From positions 1 through 41,596 of the forward strand of contig JAKSBE010000118.1 in NCBI GenBank assembly GCA_022361275.1: 41,596 nucleotides of DNA, in the 5' to 3' direction. The notes under the pieces were generated by a model. The model was not told the origin of the DNA and searched no databases. It saw only the letters and a program-made list of their open reading frames with translations. Positions 26,994 to 35,882 of this stretch are shown piece by piece. Every line of letters begins with the position of its first letter. Position 1 is the first letter of the stretch. Source of the DNA: Kiloniellales bacterium (lineage in GTDB: Bacteria; Pseudomonadota; Alphaproteobacteria; Kiloniellales; JAKSBE01). A program made the position numbers and the translations under genes.

Positions 26994-28361
26994 TTATGCG
27001 CCGGCGGCCGCCCTTGCTCCTCTTGCGTTTGTGGGCGAGGCGTCGCGACCGTCATTGACCAGCAACCCCCTTTCCCGCAGGCGGCGAGCGCCTTCTGCGA
27101 CGACCGCAAACGGCAAGCCGGCTCGCTCTGCCACGTCGAGCAGGGAGTGCCGGCCATCGGCCAGACTGAGGATCCAGAGCAAGGCAATGCTCTTTGCGGC
27201 CTCGTCCGGGTCGCCGCCGCGGGCGGCGTAGAGGCCGCGCCGCCCCAGCTGAGGTTCGCATTTGGGGACCGTGCTGCGCGGTCGCCAGTCGCATTCGAGG
27301 ATGTCGAGCGCCGCAGCGATGAGGCGGTACGACGAAGCGAGATGATCCGGCCTGATGAAGTCCAGATTGTCGGCCGAGGTGTGATACTCGGGGAAGGTCG
27401 CGAACTGGCTTCTCTGGAACAGCCCGACCGGAAGATCGAAGCCTGGCGAACAGTACTGCCGCTCGTCGTATCCATAGGGAAAGAAGTCGATAATGTTCGG
27501 TGCCGCCGCGGCGTTCCGAAGGACGTGCGCCATCGCGCGATCGATCAGGGCATCGCCCTGCCGGCTCTTCTTGTAGGTGGGGCCGCCGCCGTCGCCGACA
27601 CAGGAGAGCACGAGGCCGTGTCGGATGCGGGCGGCCCGGTTTTCGTTGAGGGCGAGCCAAGCGATCGCACCGATCGTTCCCGGAGCGAACAGAAAGCGGT
27701 AGCTGTAGCGGGTCCGCAATCCGGCGAGGCCGGCCGCCAGATGCGTCAGCAGCGCCAAACCGGAGCAATTGTCGTTGGCCAGGGATGGGTGACAAATGTG
27801 GGCGGAGAGGAGGACTTCCTCCTCCGTCTCGCCGGGGTGCAGATACTCGCCATAGGTCAGGCTGCCGTCTTCCAGGCTCGCATCGATCAGCACCTCGTAA
27901 AGGCCGTCAGGCAAGGCCGCAAGCTGACGGTGCGCCATGCAGAAGCCCCAGTCCTCAGCATAGTAGGACGTGCGATAGGGTATGAGGTCGGGGCGGTCCG
28001 GAAGCGTGAAGATGTGCTTCTTCAGCTCACCCAGCGGCAGTCTTTTCCGCACCGGCCGGCTGTAGTTCAGGACGTGCAGGTTGTTCCTGCGGAAGTCGAC
28101 GATGCGCTCACCGGCGGCATTCTTGATGTAGGCGTCCCGGATGTTCCATTCCCGCGGAATCGTCCAGTCGAAAACCCGGGTGCCGGTCTTTACCTCATGC
28201 ACCACGAGGTCGATGTCGTTCCCCAGACGGTCGAGCGTCCTGCGCACGCCGTCACCCGTGATGCTGCGGCAAATCGGAAAGATATCCGCCGCCAAGGCAA
28301 AGATCGCGTCGCCGATGCCGTCGTCGGCGAGTTGGCCACTCAGAAGCGCATGTGGTGCCAA
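26994..28361 (-). CDS. DUF4910 aminopeptidase-like zinc protein with C-terminal winged helix
   Basis: 455 residues. Segments LSAHICHPSLANDNCSG, FPYGYDERQYCSPGF and FPEYHTSADNLDF hold the zinc ligands expected for the M28-like DUF4910 fold. The last ~80 residues (ALLWILSLADGRHSLLDVAE onward) resemble the winged-helix part found in this family. No signal peptide, so cytoplasmic. Members recur in NDP-sugar and antibiotic gene clusters, but their reaction is not established to my knowledge. The start is TTG with GGAG 8 nt away; no in-frame ATG fits. It starts 30 bp after the SDR stop, so it is in one operon with it. Confidence 0.8.
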   Translation of the reverse strand: MAPHALLSGQLADDGIGDAIFALAADIFPICRSITGDGVRRTLDRLGNDIDLVVHEVKTGTRVFDWTIPREWNIRDAYIKNAAGERIVDFRRNNLHVLNYSRPVRKRLPLGELKKHIFTLPDRPDLIPYRTSYYAEDWGFCMAHRQLAALPDGLYEVLIDASLEDGSLTYGEYLHPGETEEEVLLSAHICHPSLANDNCSGLALLTHLAAGLAGLRTRYSYRFLFAPGTIGAIAWLALNENRAARIRHGLVLSCVGDGGGPTYKKSRQGDALIDRAMAHVLRNAAAAPNIIDFFPYGYDERQYCSPGFDLPVGLFQRSQFATFPEYHTSADNLDFIRPDHLASSYRLIAAALDILECDWRPRSTVPKCEPQLGRRGLYAARGGDPDEAAKSIALLWILSLADGRHSLLDVAERAGLPFAVVAEGARRLRERGLLVNDGRDASPTNARGARAAAGA

Positions 28362-28391
28362 GCTGCTGCTCCGCCGAAGGCTCGCGCGGGA

Positions 28392-29462
28392 TCAGGCGAT
28401 CATCGGGGCGGCCGTCCCGGCGACTTGTGCTGTGCAATCGCCACGGCGGAGCCGGTGATCGATGATCCCCTCGTCCATGAGCATCTTGATATGGTTGATC
28501 CGTTGATAGCGGCTCTCGATTTGCGCCAGCGACAGCCCTGAAGCGCGATAGGCCGCATAGAGCTGCTCGGCGCCGGCGCGCAGGTCCCACCGCGGCTTGA
28601 ACTCAGGCAAGACGCGGGCGATCTTTTCGAAGCTGACCCTATAGGATCGCGTGTCCGGGCCGGCGTCGGGCGCAACCTCCAAACGGCAGCCCGGGACGAC
28701 CTCTGCCACGATCTGCGCGATTTCGCGTATTCTGTAGTTATGTTCGGTCCTGCCGACATTGAAGGCCTGGTTGGACACGCTTTCCTCCGGCGCATGGAGG
28801 CCGGCAAGAAACGCCAGCGAGATGTCTTCGATGTGCACGATGGGGCGCCAGGGCGAGCCGTCGGACGTGAGGTAGATGAGCTGCTTGGTCACGGCTCGGG
28901 CAACCAGGTTGTTCAGCACGATGTCGAAGCGCAGACGAGGCGAGACGCCGTAGGCCGTGGCGGGACGGAAGTAGATCGGGCAGAAACCGTCCCCTGCGAT
29001 CTTTGAAATGTCGTGCTCGGACCGCGCTTTCGACTGCCCGTATGCGGTCACCGGGTTGAGCGCGCCGGTCTCGTCGATCATGTCGTCGCCTGCGCGCCCG
29101 TAGTTGCTGCAGGACGAGGCGAGGAGGAAGCGTTGGACACCGGCCTGCTTTGCCAGGGCGGCGAGGCGCACGCCGGCCCTGTGGTTGATATCGAAAGTCA
29201 CGTCGGGATCGAGATTGCCCAGCGGATCGTTCGAGAGCGCCGCCAGATGGATCACCGCGTGAAAGCCGTCCAGGTCCTCGACCGTGAGGTCGCGCACGTC
29301 TTTCCGCAAACAAGGTACCGGCACGATCGGGCCACCCTGCTCAAAGTCGCAGCGATCATAGAGACCGCTGTCACACCCCGTGACCTCGTGACCTGCCTCG
29401 AGCAGGATCGGCACCATCACCGTTCCGATGTATCCCCGATTGCCGGTTACCAGAACTTTCAT
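28392..29462 (-). CDS. NAD-dependent epimerase/dehydratase (extended SDR), sugar-nucleotide modifying
   Basis: 356 residues. [20 protein letters not shown] binds NAD(P), [15 protein letters not shown] follows, then the SSCSNYG region and the catalytic Tyr in [12 protein letters not shown], then [17 protein letters not shown]. The substrate-binding part has [14 protein letters not shown]. This pattern is found in SDRs of LPS and capsule clusters that act on CDP- or dTDP-keto sugars; the reaction cannot be specified, and it might supply a 4-ketoreductase or epimerase step. Ribosome site AAGGAG at 8 nt fixes the ATG at 29462; the frame is open further upstream to 29597 without support. Confidence 0.85.
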   Translation of the reverse strand: MKVLVTGNRGYIGTVMVPILLEAGHEVTGCDSGLYDRCDFEQGGPIVPVPCLRKDVRDLTVEDLDGFHAVIHLAALSNDPLGNLDPDVTFDINHRAGVRLAALAKQAGVQRFLLASSCSNYGRAGDDMIDETGALNPVTAYGQSKARSEHDISKIAGDGFCPIYFRPATAYGVSPRLRFDIVLNNLVARAVTKQLIYLTSDGSPWRPIVHIEDISLAFLAGLHAPEESVSNQAFNVGRTEHNYRIREIAQIVAEVVPGCRLEVAPDAGPDTRSYRVSFEKIARVLPEFKPRWDLRAGAEQLYAAYRASGLSLAQIESRYQRINHIKMLMDEGIIDHRLRRGDCTAQVAGTAAPMIA

Positions 29463-29783
29463 TCCCGGCGCTCCTTCCTCGGCAAGAAATTCGTCTCTCC
29501 CCCACCCGGGCTCCGAAAAGCGCGGGCGCAATCCAGGGCAGGCTACTGTACGACCTGATACCAGTGCGAGGCGCCGATCGGCCAAAGCCAAGATCATCGG
29601 CGGTAGCCTACCTCATATGGAAAGGGTGCCCTGCCATCGGCGCTGCCTCTTCCGCAATCCTGCGCCTCGCGGTTGCCTGGCGGCGCAGCGTTTCCCAGCC
29701 AGACGGCCGTGACCCCTCTCGGAACTCATCGGCCGGCCTCGATCGGGCGAAAGGAGGCGCGGTCGCGGAACCCAGGATCGCGT
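29463..29783. other. 321-bp intergenic region
   Basis: Between the aminotransferase and the SDR gene, both on the minus strand. No gene or clear terminator was seen; the two genes may still be co-transcribed or the SDR may have its own promoter here. Confidence 0.3.
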
Positions 29784-31184
29784 TCAAGTGACGGGCGCGG
29801 CGATCGCTTCGGCCGCGGCGGCCTGTGCGTCGGGCGTTTCTGCGGCGCGATTGTAGCGGCGGTAGACAGTCTGCGAGGGCGGGCCGACCAGATAGTGCTC
29901 CACCCCGGTCTCGAGCGCGTGCTTATAGACCTCGAGCGCGGCGTCGATCGCCGCCACGGTGCGGTCGACGTCTTCGTCCCGGTGGGAATAGCTCAGGACC
30001 AGCGAGGGCATGAGCACGCCCCGCCGGATCGTCTCTTGCAGAAACAGGGTCCGAAACGCCTGTGACGGTCGTCTCTCTTGGTCCAGGGTCGCGTAGGCCA
30101 GGCAGCAAGGCCTGCCCGTGATCTTGACGAAGTCGATCAAGCCGTGGCGGCGAATCGCGTCCTCGGCCTGCTCTCTGAGGCGAGTGCCCTGTCGATACAG
30201 GTGCTCGATGACCCCCTCGTGCTGATAGACTTCCATGGTTGCCATGGCCGCGGCGAGGGCGTGCGTCTCGGCGCCATGGGTCGTCGAGAGCAGAAAGACG
30301 CGCGGCCGATCGTCGTGATCGAGCCCGCCTAGGCGCATGATCTCTCGTCGCCCGGCAAGCGCCGATACGGAGTGGCCATTCGCCAGTGCCTTGCCGAAGG
30401 CGGAAAGGTCGGGGACGATGCCATAGACCTTCTGCGCGCCGCCGTTGTGCCATCGAAAGCCGGTGATCATTTCGTCAAGGATCAACACTGCCCCGTTGGC
30501 AGAGCAAAGGCGTTGCAGCGCTTGGAGATATCCCTCCTGCGGCTCCTCGGTGCGAGCCGGCTCGAGAATCAGTCCGGCGATCTGGCCGGGGTGCTTCTCG
30601 AACAGCTCTTGCGCGCCGGCGATGTCGTTGTATCGGAACCGCAGGGTCAATCGCTGAACCGTCTCTGGTATGCCCGCCTTCATCGCCGTGGTTCCGATGA
30701 ACCAATCGTCGGTCGAGAAGAAAGGATGATCGGAGCAGAGGGCGATCAGATCGCGGCCCGTGTATGCGCGCGCAAGCCGTACGGCTGCGGAGGTCGCATC
30801 CGACCCGTCCTTGCAGAACTTGACCATTTCGGCACCGTCGACCAGCTCGAGAAACTGCTCGGCACACGCAACCTCGATGGGCGAGGGACGCGTGAAATTG
30901 CTGCCGCGATGGAGCTCTCGCTGTACCGCCTGCAATACTTTAGGATAGGCATGGCCCAGGCCGACCGCTCGGTTTCCCATCCCGTATTCTATGTACTCCT
31001 TTCCGTCGGTGTCCCAGACACGGCAACCGGAGCCCCGCGCGATGAACGCTGGGGCAAGTACCGGATACTGGTCGTCGCCCTTCGCATAGGTGTGACACCC
31101 GCCTGGGATAAGGGCGTGAGCGCGGCGCTTCAAACGAGCGGATTCCAGCGATGTATGTTGAGGTCGCTGAAGATTCGCGCTCAC
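29784..31184 (-). CDS. Class III aminotransferase, glutamate-1-semialdehyde aminomutase-like
   Basis: 466 residues, PLP-dependent. RVWDTDGKEYIEYGMGNRAV, FCKDGSDATSAAVRLARAYT, ILDEMITGFRW (about 236-245) and the Schiff-base lysine K265 in SAFGKALANG are present. True GSA aminomutases make tetrapyrrole precursor in the cytosol; this one lies among sugar genes and has a long C-terminal tail rich in Ala. It more likely transaminates or isomerises an amino group on a nucleotide sugar or a sugar substituent. GTG 31184 has GGGAG about 8 nt upstream; the GTG at 31214 would add 10 residues without support. Confidence 0.8.
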   Translation of the reverse strand: MSANLQRPQHTSLESARLKRRAHALIPGGCHTYAKGDDQYPVLAPAFIARGSGCRVWDTDGKEYIEYGMGNRAVGLGHAYPKVLQAVQRELHRGSNFTRPSPIEVACAEQFLELVDGAEMVKFCKDGSDATSAAVRLARAYTGRDLIALCSDHPFFSTDDWFIGTTAMKAGIPETVQRLTLRFRYNDIAGAQELFEKHPGQIAGLILEPARTEEPQEGYLQALQRLCSANGAVLILDEMITGFRWHNGGAQKVYGIVPDLSAFGKALANGHSVSALAGRREIMRLGGLDHDDRPRVFLLSTTHGAETHALAAAMATMEVYQHEGVIEHLYRQGTRLREQAEDAIRRHGLIDFVKITGRPCCLAYATLDQERRPSQAFRTLFLQETIRRGVLMPSLVLSYSHRDEDVDRTVAAIDAALEVYKHALETGVEHYLVGPPSQTVYRRYNRAAETPDAQAAAAEAIAAPVT

Positions 31185-31803
31185 GTCCTTTCTCCCGCCC
31201 GGTCTTTGCCGCACACCCTTCTTCTCTCGTGTCAGGCGATTTGGAGCGCCGACTCGAAACCGCCTTACCGCCGTTTTAACGCGACGATAGGCAGCGCACA
31301 GGGCCTTGCGATTCTAGACCCGCTCCGGTCGGAGGCCAGCTATTTATCGGTATGCTGAGCACGTTCTTTTGGCGCGGTTAACGGATCCAATCGAGGTAAC
31401 CAAAGGTCCGGAATTCAGGTCCGCACCTGGGTGGTCGTCTGTTCGTAGGATAAGCGATGAACGAACGGAAGGAAGATCACGGAGATGCGGCATCTTCTGG
31501 CTTTTCGGAATAGCGTCGCATCATCCTTTTCCGGTGGTCCGCTCCACTCCTGAAGCGAAGCCAGTGCGGTTTGAAGTGCTAGTCTCGGTTTTCCGGGCGG
31601 TCTGCTTCGCGTGGCATTTGCCAGGAGTTATGAATGGTTGTGCGAGCCTTCGTGACTGGGACTGGCGGCCTTGCCGACTGCCCGGCCATCCACCCTTTTA
31701 TCGGTTACGTCTTCGGTATCAACGCCGCGCCGCCCCTGCACATGCCGCGGCGTCGGCATCAGGGTAGCGTCATGACACCCGCGTTGCGCGAGAGCGCTTA
31801 GCC
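31185..31803. other. 619-bp divergent intergenic region
   Basis: It should carry promoters for the aminotransferase operon (minus) and the initiating transferase (plus). A frame at 31369-31767 has no recognisable features and was not accepted. No repeat or strong palindrome was seen. Confidence 0.35.
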
Positions 31804-33312
31804 ATGGCGATCAGCGACAAGGAGGCTGCCGGCTCGGTGCTGGAGCCCGGCCGAAGGATCGGCTTCAACCTCGCACGCGAAGGCGAAGCGGCGGGGCGCA
31901 GGCCGGCCCGCTCCGGCCGGATGGTTACGCTCCTGTCGCTGCAGAGTGCCGATATCCTGGCGGCGCAGGCCGCGTTCTATCTTGGCGTCGAGATTCATGC
32001 GGCTCTCGTCTTGGGCGACCGAGGGGCCGCTGGCTTCGGCAGTCACCTGGCTCTGCTCGCTCTCACACTCCCTGCCGCCTACCACCTCAGGGGCGTCTAT
32101 TGCGTGCATCGTCACGGTCCCATCGAGCGCTTTTCTCTCAGGATGAAGGCCACCTGTCTCTTGTTCGCGCTGCTGGTCGGCTGGCACTACGTGACGGCGC
32201 AGTCGTACTGGCCGACCGGCGCCATAGCGCTGACTTTTGCCTTCGCGATCGTCCTGCCGCTCATCGGCGAAAGCCTTGTCCGAAGCATCCTGATCCGATG
32301 GGGGTTGTGGGGCGTGCCAACGGTGGTAATCGGCGCCGGACCGATCGGGCAGCAGGTGATCCGCGTGTTAAGGAACATGCCGGAGCTGGGTTTGCGGCCT
32401 GTTGGTGTTTTCGAGAACGACAGTACGGGTAGCGAAACTAGGTCCTCGTCAATTCACGGTGTTCCCGTTTTGGGGTCGATTGCCGATGCCGCCCGGTACA
32501 GCTCCGTGATCGAGACCGCCATTGTCACGACGCCGGTGCAAACAAACGAAGCGGTCGCCTCGGTCGCGGCCGACGTCAGCTATCGCAACATCATCGTGGT
32601 GCCCAATCTCCGCGACCTTCCGACGCTCTGGGTGCAAGCGCGCGATCTTAACGGTCTGATCGGTTTGGAGGTCCGGCGCAATCTCCTGTTGAGGCGGAAC
32701 CGCTGGCTCAAGCAGGTCATGGACAGCCTGTTGGCGCTGCCGCTTGCAGTCATAGCCTTGCCGGTCATCGCGATCCTGGCGCTTTGGATCCGATCGGTGA
32801 GCCGCGGCTCTCCCTTCTACGCCCAGCTCCGCGCCGGCAAGGGGGAATCCCCGATCAGCGTTTGGAAGCTTCGTACGATGTATCCCGATGCGGAGCAGCG
32901 CTTGGAGCAGCATCTCAACGAGAACCCAAGCGCCCGGCAGGAGTGGCATCGCTGTTTCAAGCTCACCAACGACCCGCGCATACTGCCGGGGGTTGGCCAC
33001 TTCTTACGGCGCACCAGTCTCGATGAGCTGCCTCAACTCTTCAATGTCATCCGAGGCGAAATGAGCCTCGTCGGACCGCGGCCCTTCCCCAAGTATCACC
33101 TGGACCGGTTCGACCGGCCGTTCCAGTCTCTGCGCTCGAGCGTCGTCCCCGGCATAACGGGCCTGTGGCAGATCTCCGCCCGCAGCGACGGCGATCTGGC
33201 GGTCCAGCAGGCGCTCGACACCTACTACATCCGCAATTGGTCCATCTGGTTCGACATCTTCATCCTGTCCCGGACATTCGGAGCGGTCCTTGCCGGTCGG
33301 GGCGCGCGCTGA
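31804..33312 (+). CDS. Undecaprenyl-phosphate sugar-1-phosphate transferase, WbaP type
   Basis: 502 residues. N-terminal part with four to five membrane segments (about 45-165), a Rossmann-like central domain (VVIGAGPIGQQVIRVLRNMP, about 178-300) and the C-terminal transferase domain (about 300-502). That domain holds a membrane hairpin, then WKLRTMYPDAE, KLTNDPRILPGVGHFLRRTS, LDELPQLFNVIRGEMSLVGP and VVPGITGLWQISARSD, which are conserved in all polyisoprenyl-phosphate hexose-1-phosphate transferases. It loads the first sugar (galactose or glucose) onto undecaprenyl phosphate and so starts repeat-unit synthesis. It converges with the Wzc gene. The Glu and Asp in DELP are in place. Confidence 0.9.
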   Translation: MAISDKEAAGSVLEPGRRIGFNLAREGEAAGRRPARSGRMVTLLSLQSADILAAQAAFYLGVEIHAALVLGDRGAAGFGSHLALLALTLPAAYHLRGVYCVHRHGPIERFSLRMKATCLLFALLVGWHYVTAQSYWPTGAIALTFAFAIVLPLIGESLVRSILIRWGLWGVPTVVIGAGPIGQQVIRVLRNMPELGLRPVGVFENDSTGSETRSSSIHGVPVLGSIADAARYSSVIETAIVTTPVQTNEAVASVAADVSYRNIIVVPNLRDLPTLWVQARDLNGLIGLEVRRNLLLRRNRWLKQVMDSLLALPLAVIALPVIAILALWIRSVSRGSPFYAQLRAGKGESPISVWKLRTMYPDAEQRLEQHLNENPSARQEWHRCFKLTNDPRILPGVGHFLRRTSLDELPQLFNVIRGEMSLVGPRPFPKYHLDRFDRPFQSLRSSVVPGITGLWQISARSDGDLAVQQALDTYYIRNWSIWFDIFILSRTFGAVLAGRGAR

Positions 33313-33352
33313 GGCGGAGGCGGCGCTGGCTCTAGGGTGATGGTTTCAAAGT

Positions 33353-33373
33353 TCGGCACATTTCATGTGCCGA
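33353..33373 (+). terminator. Hairpin after the WbaP-type gene
   Basis: A 9-bp perfect stem, TCGGCACAT and ATGTGCCGA, with loop TTC, 40 bp beyond the stop. A smaller 6-bp stem (TGAATC/GATTCA, 33385-33402) follows. Neither has a T run, so terminator function is likely but unproven. Confidence 0.4.
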
Positions 33374-33407
33374 GATTTGGAAGCTGAATCATACGAGATT
33401 CAACGAG

Positions 33408-33467
33408 CTAGTGTCCCTTTGACTCTGCAATTCGCTCTCGCGAATTGCAGAGTCAAAGGGACACTAG
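33408..33467. repeat. Perfect 60-bp palindrome with CTAG ends
   Basis: Two 28-bp arms separated by only TCTC. Left arm begins CTAGTGTCCCTTTGACTCTG and right arm ends AGAGTCAAAGGGACACTAG. It sits between convergent genes and its right end contains the TAG stop of the Wzc gene (33464-33466). CTAG at both ends and a perfect palindrome suggest a small transposon-derived element or a bidirectional terminator. Confidence 0.8.
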
Positions 33468-35785
33468 GGAGTCGCGGCGCTTGCGCGGTTGAAGACCAGC
33501 CCGGCAAGCTGGGCGCCGTAGAGGTGGAGCTGCTTCGCGGCTTCGGAGGCTTTGCGGCCCGACGTCCAGTTGCGGCGCGTCACCAGGATGGTCTTCTCGA
33601 CCAGACCGCCAAGAACGAGCGCATTAGAGATCTCGAGTACCGATGCCGAATCCAGAATGACGGTGTCGTAGCCGTCCTCCAATCTCGTCAAGAGGTCCTC
33701 CATGAGGCCATAGTTCAAGAGGGCGATCGCGTCATCGCGCGAGCGGCCGATTGTCAGGATCGAAAGGCTCAAGCCATTGACGTGCGAAATCGAGTCTTCG
33801 AGCTTGGCGGTCCCTTTGACAACGTCGGTCAGACCTGTCCCGTTCGTGATGTCCATCATCTTGTGAAGTCGCGGCCGGCCAAAATCGCAGTCGACGAGCA
33901 GAACCCTTTGGCCCGAAGCGACGCAGGTGACGGCAAGGCAAACGGCGGTCGTCGTCTTGCCCTCACCAGCCGTCGCCGACGTCACCAGCACACGCCTCGG
34001 CATCTTGCGGTCGTTACCCAGAATCAGCAGAGCCCGCAGTCTTTGGAAGGTGCTGCCGAACTCTGACAGCGGCTTGCGCTGGATGTAGTCGCTTGGGGTC
34101 GCCTTCATCCGCCACAGCCTTGGCAGATCCGGAATAGCGCCGATGACCGGCAGACCGATGTGGCGCTCGACGTCTTCCGGTGTCTCAAGCTTCTGGCGAA
34201 GTCGCTCGAACATGAGCAGCAAGAGGATCGACAGCGACGCCGAACCGATGAAGGCGAGGCCCAATATCCTGGGCAGATTGGGAAAGGAAGGCTTCAGCGG
34301 AATCTCTGCTGCGGAAATGATCCGGGCATCGGGCTGCTGATTGTCCCGAAGTGCCACGGCCTCGGTATAGCGCTGGAGCAGGACCCCATAGAGGTCCTGG
34401 TTCGCCTGCAGTTGCTGAGCGACCTGCTCGATCGAAGCTTCGGCCTCTTTCAGGCGAACCATCTTGGTGCTGACCGAGTCGAGCTCGTTGCGCAGACCTG
34501 CCTCGCGAATCTCCGCACCTCTCACCTCGTTTCGCAGCCCGGCCAGGATCGTCTCTATTTCGAGGTCCAGACGGCGGGCAAGGTCGGCCAGCTCGGCGCG
34601 GATTGCAACGATGTCGGGGTGACGCTCTCCCAAGGTCGTCTGCAGATTGGACAGCCTGCCCCTGAGCCCCACGTATCTCGCCCGAAGCGTTTGAATGCTC
34701 TCCGAGCCGATGACCGAAGGCAATGACTCCAGATCGCCTTTGCCATTCAGGACGCCCTTTGCCTGCTCGTAGCGCGCCTTCACCGCTGCTGCGGCCGCTT
34801 GAGCAGAGACCAGCTCACTGTTTAGCTGCTCCAATGTTTTGGCAACGACGCCGATGGCATCGCTGCCGCTTTGCGCCCGCCTTTTCCGTACCTCTTGTTC
34901 GAGAAGCTGCACGGTATCGCCCAGCTCAAGCAAGCGGATATCGAGCCATTCCGCGGTAAGGCGCGCTCCTCTGGATTTGGTCTCCAATTGGTTTTCGATG
35001 TAGCTTCCGACGATCTGATTTGCGATACGCGCTGCTTTGGCAGGGTCGGTCGATTCAAAGCTGACCCGGATCAATCTGGATTTATCTTCCGGCTCTACCG
35101 TAAGGTGGTGGAGGAATTCATGGAGCAAAGCGGTGCGCTCGATCGTCAAGTCAGCGTCGCTCGCCTCCACGGTTCCGGTCGTAAGCGCAGGCAGCGTGAC
35201 GAGTGGCCGCTGGATTTCACCTCGTGGATCGGCGCTTGTTTCCTGGTCTTGGGAAAAAGCCGCAGGGTCTTCGTCGCTTGCGTCGAAGAAAGGGATCATG
35301 GAGAGCGCCCTTTCCAGGCTTGGCAATATCGGCAAGAGGCCGCCGGTCAATGCCTCGGGTGCGAACTCCGGGTCCGTTGTCAGCTCCAGGTCGCGAATCA
35401 CCCGGGCCGCCAAGCTGCGTGATTCTAGAACGGCGACTTCGGTGTTGACCTTCGCGGCATCGGCTGTGAAGTCCTGGACCGTCTCGTCCACCTTGACCAT
35501 GCTCAAGGGTCGCGGCTCGATGACGATGAGCGCGTCCGAGGTGTAGCGCGGCGTGACGAGAGAAATCCAAATGACCGTGGCGACCATCGTGACGGCCATG
35601 CTCAGCAGCAGCAATCCCTTGCGCCGGTAGAGAATTCTCACGAAGCCGCGAAGATCGATCTCTCCGCTGTCGGTCATGGTGGGCAGAGTGTCCCGCCAGG
35701 AGCGGCGATCCTCGCCATAGCCCTTGAGTTCCTCGGCGGGCCCCGTCATCTGGGCGCCGCCGCGGGGAGCAATGTTCGTCGACAT
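33464..35785 (-). CDS. wzc: Polysaccharide co-polymerase with tyrosine autokinase domain
   Basis: 773 residues. Wzz-type chain-length domain at the N-terminus with a first membrane segment (KGLLLLSMAVTMVATVIW), a periplasmic coiled coil (about 270-480), a second membrane segment (ILGLAFIGSASLSILLLLMF), then a cytoplasmic BY-kinase domain with Walker A (TAGEGKTTTAV, about 605), Walker A' (VLLVDCDFGRP) and Walker B (TVILDSASV). It controls polymer length and export with the Wza-like protein. The protein ends at FNRASAATP, without the C-terminal tyrosine cluster that is normally autophosphorylated; the stop codon lies in the 60-bp palindrome. ATG 35785 begins MSTNIAP; the ribosome site is weak. 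It follows the NarL-type regulator by 97 bp. Confidence 0.9.
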   Translation of the reverse strand: MSTNIAPRGGAQMTGPAEELKGYGEDRRSWRDTLPTMTDSGEIDLRGFVRILYRRKGLLLLSMAVTMVATVIWISLVTPRYTSDALIVIEPRPLSMVKVDETVQDFTADAAKVNTEVAVLESRSLAARVIRDLELTTDPEFAPEALTGGLLPILPSLERALSMIPFFDASDEDPAAFSQDQETSADPRGEIQRPLVTLPALTTGTVEASDADLTIERTALLHEFLHHLTVEPEDKSRLIRVSFESTDPAKAARIANQIVGSYIENQLETKSRGARLTAEWLDIRLLELGDTVQLLEQEVRKRRAQSGSDAIGVVAKTLEQLNSELVSAQAAAAAVKARYEQAKGVLNGKGDLESLPSVIGSESIQTLRARYVGLRGRLSNLQTTLGERHPDIVAIRAELADLARRLDLEIETILAGLRNEVRGAEIREAGLRNELDSVSTKMVRLKEAEASIEQVAQQLQANQDLYGVLLQRYTEAVALRDNQQPDARIISAAEIPLKPSFPNLPRILGLAFIGSASLSILLLLMFERLRQKLETPEDVERHIGLPVIGAIPDLPRLWRMKATPSDYIQRKPLSEFGSTFQRLRALLILGNDRKMPRRVLVTSATAGEGKTTTAVCLAVTCVASGQRVLLVDCDFGRPRLHKMMDITNGTGLTDVVKGTAKLEDSISHVNGLSLSILTIGRSRDDAIALLNYGLMEDLLTRLEDGYDTVILDSASVLEISNALVLGGLVEKTILVTRRNWTSGRKASEAAKQLHLYGAQLAGLVFNRASAATP

Positions 35786-35882
35786 GTCGAGCCCTATCGG
35801 TCCGGAAGATGGACAAGGCTGCATCGCTGCACACCTCGTGCAGATCGCTGCCGGCTACCTTCTCCAATATGAGGCAACAACC

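Noticed and set aside
31369..31767. A 132-codon + strand frame ahead of the WbaP-type gene
   Set aside because: No recognisable domain, signal or ribosome site; treated as non-coding upstream DNA.
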